Positions 13,955-15,308 of a stretch of 15,308 nt of DNA are shown here, piece after piece. The notes under the pieces are model-generated. The model worked only from the letters and a program-made list of their open reading frames with translations. It was not told the DNA's origin and ran no database searches. The translations under genes were made by a program, and so were the position numbers. The stretch's first letter is position 1. Every line of letters begins with the position of its first letter. Source of the stretch: a bacterium (GTDB taxonomy: Bacteria; Verrucomicrobiota; Verrucomicrobiia; Limisphaerales; J093); NCBI GenBank assembly GCA_021784265.1, contig JAJXTA010000008.1, forward strand, positions 1 to 15,308, given 5' to 3'.

Positions 13955-15308
13955 ATGGAAGCCCCGCGCACACTCGAACGGCTCGCCGTGCCGGACCCGA
14001 CGACCGAAGGACGTCCGGAGCGGTGGGGTAATCCACCGGAGTACACCTCCAGCCCGTCGCCGGCCGGAGGGGATGAGTTTCATCGGCTGGGGCGCACGCT
14101 GCGTCGCCGCTGGTGGGTGTTGTTCCTGACCCTCAGCCTGGGGGCCGGGTTGGGGGTAACCTATCTGCGGGTACGGCCGCCGCGGTACGTGTCCAAAGCC
14201 GTGATGTGGGTGGCGGGCAAGCTTCAAATGCCGGAAGGGGCGCGGTTCACCGAGGATTTGCAGAACTTCTTCGGAACGCAGATCGAGTTGTTGCAAACCG
14301 ACCGGATGCAGGAGCGGGCCTACCTGCGCGCCAAGAGCACCCACCCGGGTTTGGAGGCCCCCAAAGACGAATTGGGCAAGTATGTCTTGCCCGTCGTGCG
14401 GATCAACCAGACCCCCAAGAGCTCCGTCTTCTATCTGGAATCGACGAGCACCAACGCCGGCTTTGCGCAGATGTATTTGGACGCGCTGATGGACGAGTTC
14501 CTGAATTATAAGAAGGAGGTGCGCGCCGCCACCTCGGGCGACGCCCTGGCCTCGATCTCCACCCAAGTTTATAAACAAGAAGGGGAGCTGAAGGCCGAGC
14601 AGGACAAGCTCAGCGCCTTTCAGCGGGAGAACAATGTGGCCTTGTTGGAAGAACAGGTCAAAGGCGGGGGCAACCAGTTGGCCCAGCTCCAAACCCAGCT
14701 TTCGTTGCTCAAGTTGGAGTTGCAGCTCCTGGATGCCGCCGCCCTGGAGCAGAGCGTCGGCGCCCAAGCCAAGACCAATCTCTTTGCTGCCGCGCCGGAC
14801 CCGCGCCGGCTCACCGACTCCTCTTCAGCCGCCTTGCCGGTCGATTTCGTCAGTGCCAACCAGCAGGTCCAGGTACTGAAGGTGCAACGGGAACAGCTCA
14901 GCCGCTTCCTGCGGCCCAAGCATCCCAAGATTGTCAAGCTGGACGACGAGATCGCCCAGGCGGAAAAGGTGATTGAGTTCTTCCGGCAACAAACCCAGGA
15001 GCAACTGGCGACCGCCAAACAGGCCATGCGGATCCGCATCGAGAGCCTGACCGGCACCATCACGGAGTTGGAGGATCGGGTGGGGGCCGCCAACCGGCGG
15101 CTGGCGGAGCTGGAGCGGATCCAGAACGGTATCCAACGGCAGCAGAGTCTCTACGACCGCCTCCTCATGCTCTTGCAGGGGGTGGACCTGAACCGGAACC
15201 TGGACCAGGAGAACGTGACCATTCTCCAACGGGCGAGCAGTCCCGAGCCTGACCGGCAGGGTTGGTTGGTACTGGCGCTGGCCGTGTTCGGTGGCGGGAT
15301 GCTGGGGC
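13955..15308 (+). CDS. Wzz/Wzc-like polysaccharide chain-length and export protein, N-terminal part (runs off the right edge)
   Basis: The frame is open from ATG 13955 to the window end, 451 codons with no stop. An N-terminal cytoplasmic part of about 50 residues, Pro-rich, leads to a first membrane helix at about 53-71 (WWVLFLTLSLGAGLGV). A Wzz-type periplasmic domain follows: SKAVMWV, TQIELLQTDRM, then long Gln/Glu/Lys/Leu-rich helices predicted as coiled coil (about 200-260 and 300-400). A second membrane helix begins at about 436 after a VTILQRASSPEPDRQG stretch, the proline-containing motif typical before TM2 in Wzz/Wzc proteins. Beyond it a tyrosine-kinase domain (BY-kinase, as in Wzc) may follow, but it is outside the window. 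The protein would set chain length and couple synthesis to the export protein encoded 1 nt upstream. Confidence 0.92.
   Translation, partial: MEAPRTLERLAVPDPTTEGRPERWGNPPEYTSSPSPAGGDEFHRLGRTLRRRWWVLFLTLSLGAGLGVTYLRVRPPRYVSKAVMWVAGKLQMPEGARFTEDLQNFFGTQIELLQTDRMQERAYLRAKSTHPGLEAPKDELGKYVLPVVRINQTPKSSVFYLESTSTNAGFAQMYLDALMDEFLNYKKEVRAATSGDALASISTQVYKQEGELKAEQDKLSAFQRENNVALLEEQVKGGGNQLAQLQTQLSLLKLELQLLDAAALEQSVGAQAKTNLFAAAPDPRRLTDSSSAALPVDFVSANQQVQVLKVQREQLSRFLRPKHPKIVKLDDEIAQAEKVIEFFRQQTQEQLATAKQAMRIRIESLTGTITELEDRVGAANRRLAELERIQNGIQRQQSLYDRLLMLLQGVDLNRNLDQENVTILQRASSPEPDRQGWLVLALAVFGGGMLG

Noticed and set aside
13081..14767. Two overlapping minus-strand frames (13081-14046 and 13868-14767)
   Set aside because: Antisense to the export and Wzz-like genes; no motifs, His/Gly/Pro-rich shadows.
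1..15308. Mobile element, CRISPR array, tRNA or rRNA
   Set aside because: No transposase or integrase motifs, no regularly spaced repeats, no terminal inverted repeats with target duplications, and no cloverleaf or rRNA-like sequence noticed by eye on either strand.

Overview
The window is GC-rich bacterial DNA (mostly about 65-70% GC by eye) with tightly packed genes. Its combination of a PPi-type phosphofructokinase, few clear Shine-Dalgarno sites and this kind of exopolysaccharide locus would suit a Verrucomicrobiota/PVC-type organism. That assignment is inference from gene style; no marker gene fixes the phylum. I see no tRNA, rRNA, CRISPR array, insertion sequence or integrase.

Left part (1-4645). 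The C-terminal part of a single-domain response regulator runs in from the left edge. It converges on a minus-strand series read from right to left: an Rrf2-family regulator, an alpha-ketoglutarate-semialdehyde-type aldehyde dehydrogenase, a fumarylacetoacetate-hydrolase-fold protein best read as a 2-keto-3-deoxy-sugar-acid dehydratase, and a PPi-dependent phosphofructokinase. The dehydrogenase and the FAH-fold gene overlap by ATGA. Together they look like the last two steps of a non-phosphorylative (Weimberg-type) pentose or sugar-acid pathway ending in 2-oxoglutarate.

Middle part (4646-8797). A divergent control region separates the Rrf2 gene from a complete plus-strand sulfate/thiosulfate ABC importer: binding protein, two permeases and ATPase (cysP/sbp-cysT-cysW-cysA). 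The permease and ATPase genes are 1 nt apart or overlapping. A hairpin lies between the binding-protein gene and the permeases. The four-cysteine Rrf2 protein is the obvious candidate regulator of this importer.

Gap (8798-9459). About 660 nt without a convincing gene. It holds a hairpin just after cysA, two adjacent GC-rich hairpins, a drop in GC, a consensus -35 box and two further potential stem-loops before the next gene.

Right part (9460-15308). An exopolysaccharide locus on the plus strand: an AraC-family regulator, a membrane-bound polyprenyl-phosphate sugar-1-phosphate transferase (the initiating enzyme), an outer-membrane beta-barrel, a short Wza-like export protein without a lipobox, and a Wzz/Wzc-like chain-length protein that runs off the right edge. 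A separate barrel beside a short export protein suggests a two-part outer-membrane exit for the polymer. I found no clearly unprecedented system. The best leads are this two-part exporter, the Rrf2/sulfate control region and the structured 660-nt gap.
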